Shown here in pieces: positions 38,870-47,912 of a DNA stretch of 64,000 nt. This DNA is from Streptomyces yangpuensis. Its GTDB lineage: Bacteria; Actinomycetota; Actinomycetes; Streptomycetales; Streptomycetaceae. The position numbers and the translations under genes are program-made. The notes beneath the pieces were generated by a model. That model made no database searches, had not been told where the DNA came from, and was given only the letters and a program-made list of their open reading frames with translations. Where the stretch lies: NCBI RefSeq assembly GCF_001005295.1, contig NZ_LBMK01000002.1:1093779-1157778 (forward strand). The letters run 5' to 3'. The first letter of the stretch is position 1, and each line of letters starts with the position of its first letter.

Positions 38870-41296
38870 TCAGCCGAGACGCGGATCGCGCGGCGGCTGC
38901 TGCGGCTGGGGCTGCTGGGGCGGGGCGGCCGGGGGCTGCTGCCAGGGCTGGCCGGGCTGCGGCTGCTGCGGGTAGGGCTGGCCATAGGGGCCCGGCTGCT
39001 GCGGCGGCTGCTGGTACGGGGGCGGGCCCTGGGGCTGGCCGTACGGCTGCGGCTGCGGCGGCTGCTGAGGGTGGGGCTGGTGCTGGTGGGGCGGCGGCGC
39101 TCCCCAGTGGTTCTGCGGGGCCTGCTGCTGGGCCCGGAGGAAGTCCTCGGCCACGAGGGCGGAGAGGTTGAAGTACGCCTCACGAGTCTTGGGCCGCATC
39201 ATGTCGAGGTCGACCTCGGCACCGGCCGCGAGGTGCTCGTCGAAGGGCACCACGACGACACCGCGGCAGCGGGTCTCGAAGTGCTGCACGATGTCCTCGA
39301 TCTTGATCATCTTGGCGGTCTCGCGGACCCCCGAGATGACGGTGATCGAGCGGGAGACGAGGTCCGCGTACCCGTGGGCGGAGAGCCAGTCGAGGGTGGT
39401 GCTGGCGCTGCTGGCGCCGTCCACGGACGGGGTCGAGATGATGATCAGCTGATCGGCCAGGTCCAGGACGCCGCGCATGGCGGAGTAGAGGAGGCCGGTG
39501 CCCGAGTCGGTGAGGATGATCGGGTACTGGCGGCCCAGCGTCTCGATGACGCGGCGGTAGTCCTCGTCGTTGAAGGTCGTGGAGACCGCCGGGTCCACGT
39601 CGTTGGCGATGATCTCCAGACCGGAGGGCGCCTGCGAGGTGAAGCGGCGGATGTCCATGTACGAGTTCAGGTACGGGATCGCCTGGACCAGGTCCCGGAT
39701 CGTCGCGCCCGTCTCGCGGCGGACACGGCGGCCGAGCGTGCCGGCGTCGGGGTTCGCGTCGATGGCAAGGATCTTGTCCTGGCGCTCGGTGGCGAGGGTG
39801 GCGCCGAGCGCGGTGGTGGTCGTGGTCTTGCCGACGCCGCCCTTGAGGCTGATCACGGCGATGCGGTAGCAGGACATGACCGGGGTGCGGATCAGCTCCA
39901 GCTTGCGGCGGCGCTCCGCTTCGGCCGCCTTGCCGCCGAAGCGGAAGAGGCCGCCGCCCCCGCCGCCGTTGTTGTTGCTCTTGGGCTTCTGCTTGTTGCG
40001 CAGCAGCCGGTCCGAGGACAGCTCGACGGCGGCGGTGTAGCCGAGCGGCGCGCCGCCACCGGTGGGGCCGGCCGCGTACCGGGGGTCGTGCGGCTGCGGC
40101 TGTGGCTGGGGCTGCGGCGGCTGCTGACCGGGGCCTACGGGCCACTGGCCGGAGGCGCGGGGGTCGTACGTGGGCTGGGGCTGCGGCTGAGGGGCCTGCG
40201 GCTGCTGGGGCTGCTGCGGGGCGGGCGCGGGGGCCGGCTGCGGGAAGCCGTAGGAGCTCTGCGGGGCGGGCGCGGGCGTCGGCTGCGGGAAGCCGTAGGA
40301 GCCCTGCGTCGCGAACGAGGGCGGCAGCGGCGGCAGTTCACCCTGAGGCGCCCCGTACGGGCTGTCCCCGGCGGCCGAGGGCGCTACGGGCACCCCCTCG
40401 ACGGGGGTGGCTCGCGGGCCGCCCCATCCTCCGGAGGCGGCCTCGTTCCCGGCCGGCGGCAGGTCCGCGAACGGCGCGGGCACGGCGTCGGCCGGCTCCG
40501 GGCCGGCCTCCTCCGCCGGGGCCGCGGCGGGAGCCGAGTGCGGCGGCGCCCCGTCGGCCGAGGCCGCGGCAGGAGCCGAGTGCGGCGCCTCGGGCGCGGG
40601 CGCCGGAGCCGGGAGTGCCGGAGGGACGGCCTCGACGGGAGCCGGGGCCGGGGCCGAGAACGGCAGGTCGGGAGTGACGATCGCCTCGGGAGCCGAGTGC
40701 GGCGGCACCCCGTCGGCCGGGGCCGTGGCGGGAGCCGAGTCCGGCAGCTCGGGAGCCACCGTCGGCTCGGGAGCCTGCACCGGAGCCGGAGCCGGAGCCT
40801 GCACCGGAGCCGGAGGGGCTGCCTCGACCGGTGCCGGTGCCGGGGCCGAGAACGGCAGGTCGGGAGCCACGATCGGCTCGGGAGCCGAGGGCAGAGGTGC
40901 GTCGGCCGGGGCGCCCGCGAACGGCAGGTCGGGAGCCACGATCGCCTCGGGCGCCGCGTACGGCGGTTCCGGGGCCGAGATCGGCTCCGGCGGCGGCGCG
41001 TCGGCCCCGAAGGGCCGGGCCGGACCCGAGCCGTCGGACGGGGGCCGCGGCGCCGGCGGAGCGATCCGCATCGTGGAGGGCGACTCCACGTCCGACGGAC
41101 GGTGCGGCTCGAAGCCGCTCCCCTCGGGGAGCCCCGGCACCTGCGACGCCGCGGCCGGCGGCGCGCTCTGCGTGTACCAGGCCGGCGGTGTGTAGTCGAT
41201 GGTGAACTCGCCCGTCATCTCGGGCTCCGCGTCGGACTGATCGTCCGTCGGGACGTCCCACGTCCCGCCGCGCCTCTCGTTCCGATCGCCGCTCAC
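38870..41296 (-). CDS. EspI-like MinD/ParA ATPase with long Pro/Ala-rich N-terminus (ESX-associated)
   Basis: 808 aa. The first 450 residues are Pro/Ala-rich and include three or more copies of a unit with VAPDLPFS or VTPDLPFS. The ATPase domain has the deviant Walker [17 protein letters not shown] near residue 485 and [16 protein letters not shown] Gln/Pro/Gly-rich tail follows ([16 protein letters not shown]). Mycobacterial EspI proteins in ESX loci have this build. It may position or regulate the secretion machine. The GTG start at 41296 has a perfect AGGAGGA about 4 nt upstream. It is near the other ESX genes on the same strand as eccE. Confidence 0.85.
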   Translation of the reverse strand: MSGDRNERRGGTWDVPTDDQSDAEPEMTGEFTIDYTPPAWYTQSAPPAAASQVPGLPEGSGFEPHRPSDVESPSTMRIAPPAPRPPSDGSGPARPFGADAPPPEPISAPEPPYAAPEAIVAPDLPFAGAPADAPLPSAPEPIVAPDLPFSAPAPAPVEAAPPAPVQAPAPAPVQAPEPTVAPELPDSAPATAPADGVPPHSAPEAIVTPDLPFSAPAPAPVEAVPPALPAPAPAPEAPHSAPAAASADGAPPHSAPAAAPAEEAGPEPADAVPAPFADLPPAGNEAASGGWGGPRATPVEGVPVAPSAAGDSPYGAPQGELPPLPPSFATQGSYGFPQPTPAPAPQSSYGFPQPAPAPAPQQPQQPQAPQPQPQPTYDPRASGQWPVGPGQQPPQPQPQPQPHDPRYAAGPTGGGAPLGYTAAVELSSDRLLRNKQKPKSNNNGGGGGGLFRFGGKAAEAERRRKLELIRTPVMSCYRIAVISLKGGVGKTTTTTALGATLATERQDKILAIDANPDAGTLGRRVRRETGATIRDLVQAIPYLNSYMDIRRFTSQAPSGLEIIANDVDPAVSTTFNDEDYRRVIETLGRQYPIILTDSGTGLLYSAMRGVLDLADQLIIISTPSVDGASSASTTLDWLSAHGYADLVSRSITVISGVRETAKMIKIEDIVQHFETRCRGVVVVPFDEHLAAGAEVDLDMMRPKTREAYFNLSALVAEDFLRAQQQAPQNHWGAPPPHQHQPHPQQPPQPQPYGQPQGPPPYQQPPQQPGPYGQPYPQQPQPGQPWQQPPAAPPQQPQPQQPPRDPRLG

Positions 41297-41440
41297 TGGT
41301 CCTCCTGGTCTGTCGAACACTGCTCCGGCGCCCACCCACGCCGCGCCGGCGTCCAGCCTAATCGGGGCACGTCGCCCCTGTCCGCCGTGCCCCGCTCCAC
41401 GGGGAGGGCGGGCGGTCCGCCCACCGGGGCGCGCCGCGCA

Positions 41441-42139
41441 TCAGTCGATGCGGCGCGCCGCACCGAGCAGACCGGTCTCCGCCTCGGTCCCCTGGGTCAT
41501 CACGAACTGCCGGTCCCGCGGGGTGCACCACAGGGTCACCCCGTCGCCCAGGGTCGGCAGGGAGGCCACGGCCTGACGCGGCAGTCGCATCAGGCGGCCG
41601 ATCTGCTCCGCCTCGTCCGGGGAAACCCGCTGCACACCCACCAGCGACGCCTGCTGCAGCAACCGCGGCGCCGTCGGGCTCAGATACGGCAGCAGGGTCA
41701 GTACCGACTGCCACGGCCCGGCCACCACGCGACCGCGCGGCGGCCGCATCCCGCAGTCGCGGATCACCAGCACCGGGCTGCCCGCGGACGCGCCCTGCGG
41801 CGGGATCCGGCCCACCTCGTGCAGGGTCACGCACTGCTGCCCGCCACCGGCCGCCTGGGCCAGCCCGGACCACACCTGCCCGCGCCCGGTCTCCACCGCG
41901 ACGCGCGCACCCGTGGCCGCCGCGCGCAGCGCCAGCACCTGCGCCGTCCACAGACCGCCGATCAGCGTCACCTCGTACGGCGTCGGCCGGTTGATGCCGA
42001 GCACCGCCGGCCGCCCCTCGGCGTCCACACCGATGACGACCCCGTCGTCCCCGACGGGCACCGCCAGCACGTCCAGGTCCGTCGCGGGCACCACATGCCG
42101 CTCCCGCCGCGGGCCGACCAGCCCGAAACCACCCCTCAT
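41441..42139 (-). CDS. ESX-locus protein of unknown function
   Basis: 232 aa. No signal peptide or membrane segment is apparent. Small beta-rich segments are visible: VVIGVDAEGRPAVLGINRP near residue 35 and GPWQSVLTLLPYLSP near 145. The ATG start overlaps the eccE stop by 4 bp (ATGA), so it is translationally coupled to a core ESX membrane component. It is probably a Streptomyces-specific accessory of the type VII system; I do not recognise the family. Confidence 0.75.
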   Translation of the reverse strand: MRGGFGLVGPRRERHVVPATDLDVLAVPVGDDGVVIGVDAEGRPAVLGINRPTPYEVTLIGGLWTAQVLALRAAATGARVAVETGRGQVWSGLAQAAGGGQQCVTLHEVGRIPPQGASAGSPVLVIRDCGMRPPRGRVVAGPWQSVLTLLPYLSPTAPRLLQQASLVGVQRVSPDEAEQIGRLMRLPRQAVASLPTLGDGVTLWCTPRDRQFVMTQGTEAETGLLGAARRID

Positions 42140-43413
42140 CGCGCGCCTCCCAGTGGCAGCGAAGCCAGCAGCCCCGGCACCTGTTCGCGGTCGAGCCGGA
42201 CCAGCCCGGTCTTCACGCCCCGCGCCGTCCTCTCCAACTCCCGCCGTGCCGCGACCAGTTCCTCGTCGCTGCGCCCTGTCACCCGTACGTGTCCGGTCAG
42301 GGTCACGCCCTGCCGCTCCGCCGGGGCCATCGTCAGGCTGAAGTTCGTGGCGAGCGCGGGCAGCGAGGTCAGCAGCGCCACGAACTGCGGCAGCGCCGCC
42401 GCCCCGGAGCCGCCCAGCTGCGGCCAGCGGCCTATCCAGTACGTCGTGTGCCGGCGGTCGTCGCAGCGCCAGGTCCGCGAGGTCTCCTCGGTGCGCCGCC
42501 CGGTGCTGGCCGACCGGCCGGCCTGGGTGATCGCCATCGGGTTCGCGCACGAGGACGTGGCCAGCGCCGCCGTCAGTTCCTGCTCGGTCAGCACGGTGGC
42601 CCTGAACCCGGCCCCGGCCAGCCGGCTCGCCAGCTGGTCCGCCGCCCGCACCACGCACCGCTGCGCGCCGGCCAGTCCGCCGCCGCGGGCGGTGACCGCC
42701 TCGGGGCACAGCTCCGGGTCGAGCTTGAGCGCGATCCAGGTCAGCCGTACCGCGGGGGTGCCCGTCCGGGCCTGGAGCGGTGCGTAGTTGAGCGTGGCCG
42801 TCGACCGGGCCGGCAGATGCGGGGCCGGCGCCGGCTGGGTGTGCTGCACCAGCTGCGCGGACTCCAGCCGGATGCCGTCCACTTCGAGGACGTCCCGTAC
42901 GACGGCGAGCGGCAGCGGCCGTGCCGCCCGGTCCGGCCGCAGCGCGGTGGCGTCCGTGTCCACCTGGACGACCGCGGTCAGGAAGGTTCCGTCGCCGACC
43001 ATCCCCACGGGACGCCGGTCGCGGTCGCTGAACGTCAGGGTGCGCAGGGCCGGATCGGCCTCGACCAGCGGCGCCAGCCCCGGTTCGGTGCCCGCCGGTA
43101 CGGCGCAGGACGCGGCCCGGCGGCGCCGTGCGCGCAGCGCGAGCACGCTGCCGATCCACTCGGGCAGGGAGCGCTGGTGGCGGCGTACGACCGCGAGCAC
43201 CACCAGCACGAGCGCGAGCACGCCGACGGGCGCCAGGAGCAGCGGCTCGACCACCCAGGCCACGAGCAGCCCCGCCGCAGCGACCTGGAGCAGCACGAGT
43301 TGTTGCAGTCGGAACGGACCGAAGCGGCCCGGGCTCGACTTCGGGTGTGGCGTCACCCCGCCGCGTGCGGGTGCGGGCGCGCCGGTCTGCGGCTCCGTCG
43401 CCGTGGCCATCAC
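42136..43413 (-). CDS. eccE: Type VII secretion protein EccE
   Basis: 425 aa. Two adjacent membrane helices lie near residues 37-75 (LLQVAAAGLLVAWVVEPLLL, then a VLALVLVVLAVV stretch). A large extracytoplasmic domain follows, with DVLEVDGIRLESAQLVQHTQ, an EccE hallmark region. EccE is a membrane component of the ESX complex with EccB, C and D. The start is GTG 43413 or the next-codon ATG 43410. It is divergent from eccB across a 255-bp region. Confidence 0.85.
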   Translation of the reverse strand: MMATATEPQTGAPAPARGGVTPHPKSSPGRFGPFRLQQLVLLQVAAAGLLVAWVVEPLLLAPVGVLALVLVVLAVVRRHQRSLPEWIGSVLALRARRRRAASCAVPAGTEPGLAPLVEADPALRTLTFSDRDRRPVGMVGDGTFLTAVVQVDTDATALRPDRAARPLPLAVVRDVLEVDGIRLESAQLVQHTQPAPAPHLPARSTATLNYAPLQARTGTPAVRLTWIALKLDPELCPEAVTARGGGLAGAQRCVVRAADQLASRLAGAGFRATVLTEQELTAALATSSCANPMAITQAGRSASTGRRTEETSRTWRCDDRRHTTYWIGRWPQLGGSGAAALPQFVALLTSLPALATNFSLTMAPAERQGVTLTGHVRVTGRSDEELVAARRELERTARGVKTGLVRLDREQVPGLLASLPLGGAR

Positions 43414-43668
43414 TCGCGCACTTCCCCTCTCATGGGCTGGACCTCACGAGTTCCGGCGCTGCGCGACACCCGTCGCGGGGCCCCGGAATCTCCCCAATCC
43501 ACCCCAACAAGCCCTGATTACCCCGGTGTGGAAGGCCCTGAGGGGCCGCCTCACCCTACCCGGCCCCTGCATACCGTCCGTCAAGAGGCATAGTAGGTGC
43601 CCGGTCCGACTATCGAGGCCCGGGGACCGTACTCACCGGCCGGGCCGTGCGGGGAGAAGCAGACGGTC

Positions 43669-45246
43669 ATGGCATCACGACGTGATGAGCTCAACGCGTA
43701 CACCTTTGCGAAGCGGCGGACGGTGGCCGCGTTCCTCCAGCCCTCCGCCACGGGTACCGAGGAGGGGGCGCCCCGCCCCCTGCGCGCCGTCCTGCCCGGG
43801 GTGATCGTCGGAGCCCTCGTGCTCGCCGGATTCGGTGCCTGGGGCATGTTCAAGCCGACCGCCCCCAAGGGATGGGACGAGCCCGGTACGAGGGTCATCG
43901 TCGGCAAGGACTCGACGACCCGGTACGTGGTCCTGACGACGAAGGTGGGCGGCAAGAACCAGACGCGTCTGCACCCGGTGCTGAACCTCGCCTCCGCCCG
44001 ACTCCTGCTGGATCCGCAGAAGTTCAAGGTGGTGCAGGTCGAGGACAAGGTCCTCGACGCGGGCAAGCCGCCCCGCGGCCCCATCATCGGCATCCCGTAC
44101 GCCCCCGACCGGCTCCCCTCCAAGGCCGAGGCCGGCAAGGCCAAGCGGTGGGCCGTCTGCCAGCAGCCCGGCGGCAACGGCCGCGGCGTGCAGGCCGCCA
44201 CCTTCGTCCTCGCCGACCGCGAGGCGTCCGTGACGGACGACGCCCGCCGGCTCACCGACACCCAGTCGCTGTACGTGGAGAGCACCGGCCCGGGCAAGGA
44301 GCGCTACCTCGTCGACGCCACCGGCGCCAAGTACAAGTTCCCCGAGGGGACCCCGGCCGCCGGAACGATGACCAACGCCCTGGTCGGCACCGGAGCCACC
44401 CCGCAGCAGGTCAGCCCGGAATGGCTGGGGACCCTCAACTCCGGTGACGACCTGGCCTTCCCGTCGATCCCCGGCAAGGCCGGGGCGGGCGCCGACGTCA
44501 AGGGCCTGAGCACCGCCGACAACAAGGTCGGCATGGTGCTGAAGGCCCAGACCGGCTCCGGGACGCAGCACTACGTGGTCCTCCCCGGCAAGGTCGCCCC
44601 GGTCTCCGACTTCGTCGCCTGGCTGCTGATCTCGGCGCCGGCCACCGACGGCCTCAACATGCACGGCAAGGCCCGCGAGGTCGACCTCCAGTCGCTCGAC
44701 CCGGACGCCACGCCCTTCGCCGGCGACGTCAGGTGGCCGCAGAAGAAGACCGAGCGGATCAACCAGACGACGCCGCCCGCCGGTGCGCGGGCCGGCAGTC
44801 CCGACAACCGCGACACCGTCTGCAACGTCCTGCGCTCCGTCGACGGCCAGGGCAACCAGACGCTGAGCACCTGGGCCGGCACCGGCTACCCCGTCGACAT
44901 CACCGCCAGCGGCACGAGCGCATACGTCACCCCCGGCTCCGGCCTGCTCTACACCCAGGTCCAGGGCAAGCAGACCACGGCCGGCGGCTCCCTCTTCCTG
45001 GTCACCGACACCGGCCTGCGCTACGCCGTCCAGACCAACGGCGACAGCGACTCCGAGCAGTCCAAGATCGGCGCCCCCGACCCGACCAAGGCGGGCGGGG
45101 ACGGCCGTCCCGAGGCCAGCCAGGCCCAGGTCAGGCTCGGCTACGGCGGCGTCACCCCGGCCATGGTGCCCATCGCCTGGTCGGAGTTCCTCTCCAAGGG
45201 ACCCCGACTGGACACCAACTCCGCCCGTCAGCCGCAGGGTTCGTGA
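43669..45246 (+). CDS. eccB: Type VII secretion protein EccB
   Basis: 525 aa. The N-terminal cytoplasmic MASRRDELNAYTFAKRRTVA is the EccB signature, followed by a single membrane helix (VLPGVIVGALVLAGFGAWGM, about residues 42-61). The large external domain has the repeated beta segments of the family and Cys residues in RWAVCQQPGG and DTVCNVL that may form a disulfide. It anchors the ESX complex in the envelope. ATG 43669 has GGGGAG about 12 nt upstream. mycP starts 11 bp after the stop. Confidence 0.92.
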   Translation: MASRRDELNAYTFAKRRTVAAFLQPSATGTEEGAPRPLRAVLPGVIVGALVLAGFGAWGMFKPTAPKGWDEPGTRVIVGKDSTTRYVVLTTKVGGKNQTRLHPVLNLASARLLLDPQKFKVVQVEDKVLDAGKPPRGPIIGIPYAPDRLPSKAEAGKAKRWAVCQQPGGNGRGVQAATFVLADREASVTDDARRLTDTQSLYVESTGPGKERYLVDATGAKYKFPEGTPAAGTMTNALVGTGATPQQVSPEWLGTLNSGDDLAFPSIPGKAGAGADVKGLSTADNKVGMVLKAQTGSGTQHYVVLPGKVAPVSDFVAWLLISAPATDGLNMHGKAREVDLQSLDPDATPFAGDVRWPQKKTERINQTTPPAGARAGSPDNRDTVCNVLRSVDGQGNQTLSTWAGTGYPVDITASGTSAYVTPGSGLLYTQVQGKQTTAGGSLFLVTDTGLRYAVQTNGDSDSEQSKIGAPDPTKAGGDGRPEASQAQVRLGYGGVTPAMVPIAWSEFLSKGPRLDTNSARQPQGS

Positions 45247-45257
45247 GGAAGCCGCCG

Positions 45258-46538
45258 ATGCCCCAGAACCGTATGCCCCGGCGCGCGATCCTCGCCGGCG
45301 CCTTCGCCCTCACCCTGACCGCCGGCGGCGGGACGGGAACGGCCGCCGCCGCCACCGCGGCCGGGGCCGCCCCGGCCGCCGCCGTGCCGCACCCCCCGTA
45401 CGCCCTGCGCCTCGACGGCGCGGGGGAGTGCACCTTCCCCATGAAGAAGCAGATCGAGGACCGGCCCTGGGCCCTCCAGCGGCTGCTCCTCGACGAGCTC
45501 TGGGCGCAGACCAAGGGCAAGGACAAGAGCGGCGCGAGCGTCCGCGTCGCCGTCATCGACACCGGTGTCGACCGGGCGAACCCGCAGCTCAGCGGCGCCA
45601 TCGACGTCGGCGCGGGCAAGGACTTCGTCGACCCCAAGGGCGGTGACGGCACCACCGACACCGTCGGCCACGGCACCAAGGTCGCCGGGCTGATCGCGGC
45701 ACGCCCCCAGCAGGGCACCGGCTTCGTGGGCCTCGCCCCGGACGCCACGATCATCCCCATCCGGCAGAACGACGGCCAGGGCAAGGGCAACGCCCTCTCC
45801 CTGAGCCAGGCGATCGACCACGCGGTGGCCAAGGGCGCCCAGGTCATCAACATCTCGCAGGACACCGACGTCCCGCTGTCCGCGGACTCGGAGCTCGGCA
45901 AGTCCGTCCAGAAGGCCGTGGCCGCCAACATCGTCGTCGTGGCCTCGGCGGGCAACGACGGCATGAGCGGCCAGAAGCGCAAGACGTATCCGGCCGCCTT
46001 CCCCGGGGTCCTCGCGGTGGGTGCCTCGGACCGCAACAACGAGCGCGCCGCCTTCTCCCAGCCCGGCGACTTCATCGGGGTCGCCGCGCCCGGCGTCGAC
46101 ATGGTCTCCACCGTCCCCGGCTTCGGCCAGTGCATCGACAACGGCACCAGCTTCTCCGCGCCCTACGTCGCCGGCGTCGCCGCCCTGCTGCGCGCCGAGC
46201 ACGGCGACTGGTCGGCGCAGCAGATCGTCTGGCAGATCCAGAACACCGCCGAGCGCACCGTCAACGGCCGTGACGACTACGTAGGTTGGGGGGTCGTCGA
46301 CCCGGTGCGCGCCCTCAGCCAGGACCAGCAGGCCCCGAAGGCCCCCGTACCGGACCCGGGTCCGCCCCCGGCGACCGCGCCGCAGGCGGCGGCCCTCCAG
46401 CTCACCGAGACGGCCCAGGAACGTCAGGAGCGCTACGGCACGTACGCTCTCGGTATCGGCGCCGTCCTGATCGCCGTCATCGCGGGCACGGCGACGGTCG
46501 TCCGGGATGCCCGGAGCCGCCGACGTCGTTTGCAGTGA
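45258..46538 (+). CDS. mycP: Mycosin, subtilisin-like membrane serine protease of the ESX system
   Basis: 426 aa. A signal peptide with a twin-arginine-like MPRRAILAGA start is followed by the protease domain. The catalytic triad is Asp in VAVIDTGVD (about residue 98), His in TVGHGTKVAG (about 137) and Ser in NGTSFSAPYVAG (about 300). A Pro-rich linker and a C-terminal membrane helix (YALGIGAVLIAVIAG) precede a basic tail. Mycosins stabilise the ESX complex and cut some substrates at the outer face. It directly follows eccB. Confidence 0.94.
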   Translation: MPQNRMPRRAILAGAFALTLTAGGGTGTAAAATAAGAAPAAAVPHPPYALRLDGAGECTFPMKKQIEDRPWALQRLLLDELWAQTKGKDKSGASVRVAVIDTGVDRANPQLSGAIDVGAGKDFVDPKGGDGTTDTVGHGTKVAGLIAARPQQGTGFVGLAPDATIIPIRQNDGQGKGNALSLSQAIDHAVAKGAQVINISQDTDVPLSADSELGKSVQKAVAANIVVVASAGNDGMSGQKRKTYPAAFPGVLAVGASDRNNERAAFSQPGDFIGVAAPGVDMVSTVPGFGQCIDNGTSFSAPYVAGVAALLRAEHGDWSAQQIVWQIQNTAERTVNGRDDYVGWGVVDPVRALSQDQQAPKAPVPDPGPPPATAPQAAALQLTETAQERQERYGTYALGIGAVLIAVIAGTATVVRDARSRRRRLQ

Positions 46539-46575
46539 ACAGTCACAGTTCGTCTACGGATGCGGCCCACCGGTG

Positions 46576-46604
46576 TTGGGACTGCTCCACGAACTGGCTA
46601 GAGT
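46576..46604 (+). promoter_or_regulatory. Predicted promoter for the esxB-esxA pair
   Basis: TTGGGA (46576-46581) and TAGAGT (46599-46604) are separated by 17 bp, a good match to the Streptomyces housekeeping consensus. They lie 148 bp upstream of esxB. Confidence 0.55.
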
Positions 46605-46751
46605 GGCACCAGGCTTCACGAGTGTGATCGGGGGATCGCGTGAAGCGGAGGGGGACGATCCGGAGCGCGTGACTGACATCCGCGCCAGGTACGCCCGCCC
46701 CGCTGCGCAATCCGCCGGTTCTGCCGGCGAATTGAGAAGTGAGGAGCTTCG

Positions 46752-47099
46752 ATGAGCACGAACACCTTCGGACTTGCGGACGATCCGGTCGTCCAGGCGA
46801 AGAACAAGATCCAGGAGACGGGAACCGCCGTCTCCAAGCAGGCCCGTGAGCTGGCCGACATCATCGCCACCGTGAGCGCCGGCTGGACCGGTGTGGGCGC
46901 CTCCGGCTTCATCACGGCCCAGACGACGCTCAACGACAGCCACGACGAGATCCGTCGGCTCCTCGGCGTCCTGCACAACGCCGTGGCGCAGACCAAGAAC
47001 CTCAGCAACGCGCAGGACGACGAGGTGCGGGCCGCGTTCAAGAACGCCGTCCAGCCGCCGTCCGGCTCCGGCCCCCGCTCGGGCCTCGACGGCATCTGA
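46752..47099 (+). CDS. esxB: WXG100-family protein EsxB-like (ESX substrate)
   Basis: 115 aa. The helical hairpin is centred on the WXG motif in SAGWTGVGASGF (Trp at about residue 45). The second helix has long heptad-like spacing, and a short Pro/Ser/Gly-rich tail follows. WXG100 proteins are secreted as a heterodimer with their partner, encoded 45 bp downstream. It follows mycP after a 213-bp gap that contains a good promoter. The esxB/esxA names follow the gene order I recall for S. coelicolor and could be swapped. Confidence 0.88.
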   Translation: MSTNTFGLADDPVVQAKNKIQETGTAVSKQARELADIIATVSAGWTGVGASGFITAQTTLNDSHDEIRRLLGVLHNAVAQTKNLSNAQDDEVRAAFKNAVQPPSGSGPRSGLDGI

Positions 47100-47144
47100 G
47101 CAACGCCCCCTCATCCATTCGTCCGCAGCGAGAAGGAGAAGAAC

Positions 47145-47450
47145 ATGACGGCGAACGACGGGACCCGGGTCCGGTACGAGACCGTTCAGCAGATGGCCGA
47201 CCGCATCCGGATCGTCTCCGGGAACATCCTCAAGGACCTGGACCAGATGGAGCAGGCCGTGAAGGTGGTCACGGACACCTGGGACGGTGAGGCGCACCAG
47301 GAGTACCTGAACCTCCAGAAGAAGTACAAGGGCAAGGCCGACGTCATGCACGCCGAGCTCGAGAAGGTCGCCAAGCTCATCGAGCGCGGCAAGGACGACT
47401 ACCGGGCCACCGACAAGCGGGCCTCGACCCTCTTCACCGAGGCCTACTGA
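47145..47450 (+). CDS. esxA: WXG100-family protein EsxA-like (ESX substrate)
   Basis: 101 aa, the standard WXG100 length. The motif is TDTWDGEAHQEY, with Trp at about residue 45, between two amphipathic helices. The C-terminal YxxxD/E-type export signal is not obvious; GKDDYRATDKRAST is the nearest. It is probably secreted as a dimer with the upstream EsxB-like protein. AAGGAG lies about 7 nt before the ATG. A strong terminator follows. Confidence 0.9.
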   Translation: MTANDGTRVRYETVQQMADRIRIVSGNILKDLDQMEQAVKVVTDTWDGEAHQEYLNLQKKYKGKADVMHAELEKVAKLIERGKDDYRATDKRASTLFTEAY

Positions 47451-47482
47451 GCCCGCCGGGCCCAGGGTCACCGGGTCCCGAG

Positions 47483-47525
47483 ACGCCGAAGGGGCGCGCC
47501 CGCAACGGGTGCGCCCCTTCGGCGT
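47483..47525. terminator. Bidirectional terminator between esxA and the DUF397 gene
   Basis: ACGCCGAAGGGGCGC (47483-47497) pairs perfectly over 15 bp with GCGCCCCTTCGGCGT (47511-47525). The genes converge here, so it could stop both transcripts. Confidence 0.75.
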
Positions 47526-47538
47526 GTACTGCCGCCCC

Positions 47539-47784
47539 TCAGGGCTCCTGGCGGTCCAGGTCGAACTCGCCGTCCCGGGCACCGAGTACGAAGGCCTCCC
47601 ACTCGGCGGCCGTGTAGCGCAGCACCGTCTCCCGGTCCAGCGAGGACCGCATCGCCACCGCCCCCTCGGGCAGCCGCGCGATCTCCACCCGCTCCTCCTC
47701 CGGACTGGTCCCCGGCGGCCCTTCCCACTCCACACCGCTGATGTCGAGCGCGTACAGCTCGTCCTTCTCCTGCTGGGTGCCCAT
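47539..47784 (-). CDS. DUF397 protein
   Basis: 81 aa. DUF397 features are SGVEWEGPPG near the N-terminus, then VAMRSSLDRETVLRYTAAEWEAFVLGARDGEFD. These small proteins usually accompany a helix-turn-helix partner in Streptomyces, acting as paired regulators. No such partner is adjacent; instead it sits between esxA and eccC, on the same strand as eccC. Its role here may be ESX-related. The start is ATG 47784. Confidence 0.8.
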   Translation of the reverse strand: MGTQQEKDELYALDISGVEWEGPPGTSPEEERVEIARLPEGAVAMRSSLDRETVLRYTAAEWEAFVLGARDGEFDLDRQEP

Positions 47785-47912
47785 GAGCGGCCTCTCCCTC
47801 GGTGGTGCGGTCTTCCCCGCCGATTATCGGGGCTGGGCCGCCGGCCGCGACCGTTTTCCCGCCGATCCGCCCGGTGGCCGGCCCGCGCCGCGGCCGGCCA
47901 CCGGGCGGCGGC

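Noticed and set aside
40200..41100. Repeated units that could look like a DNA repeat array
   Set aside because: They encode the repeated Pro/Ala-rich segments of the EspI-like protein and vary as codons do.
38795..42787. A 1330-codon plus-strand open frame across the EspI-like, unknown and eccE genes
   Set aside because: It is antisense to three real genes with good starts and overlaps, and its composition is Gly/Arg low complexity.
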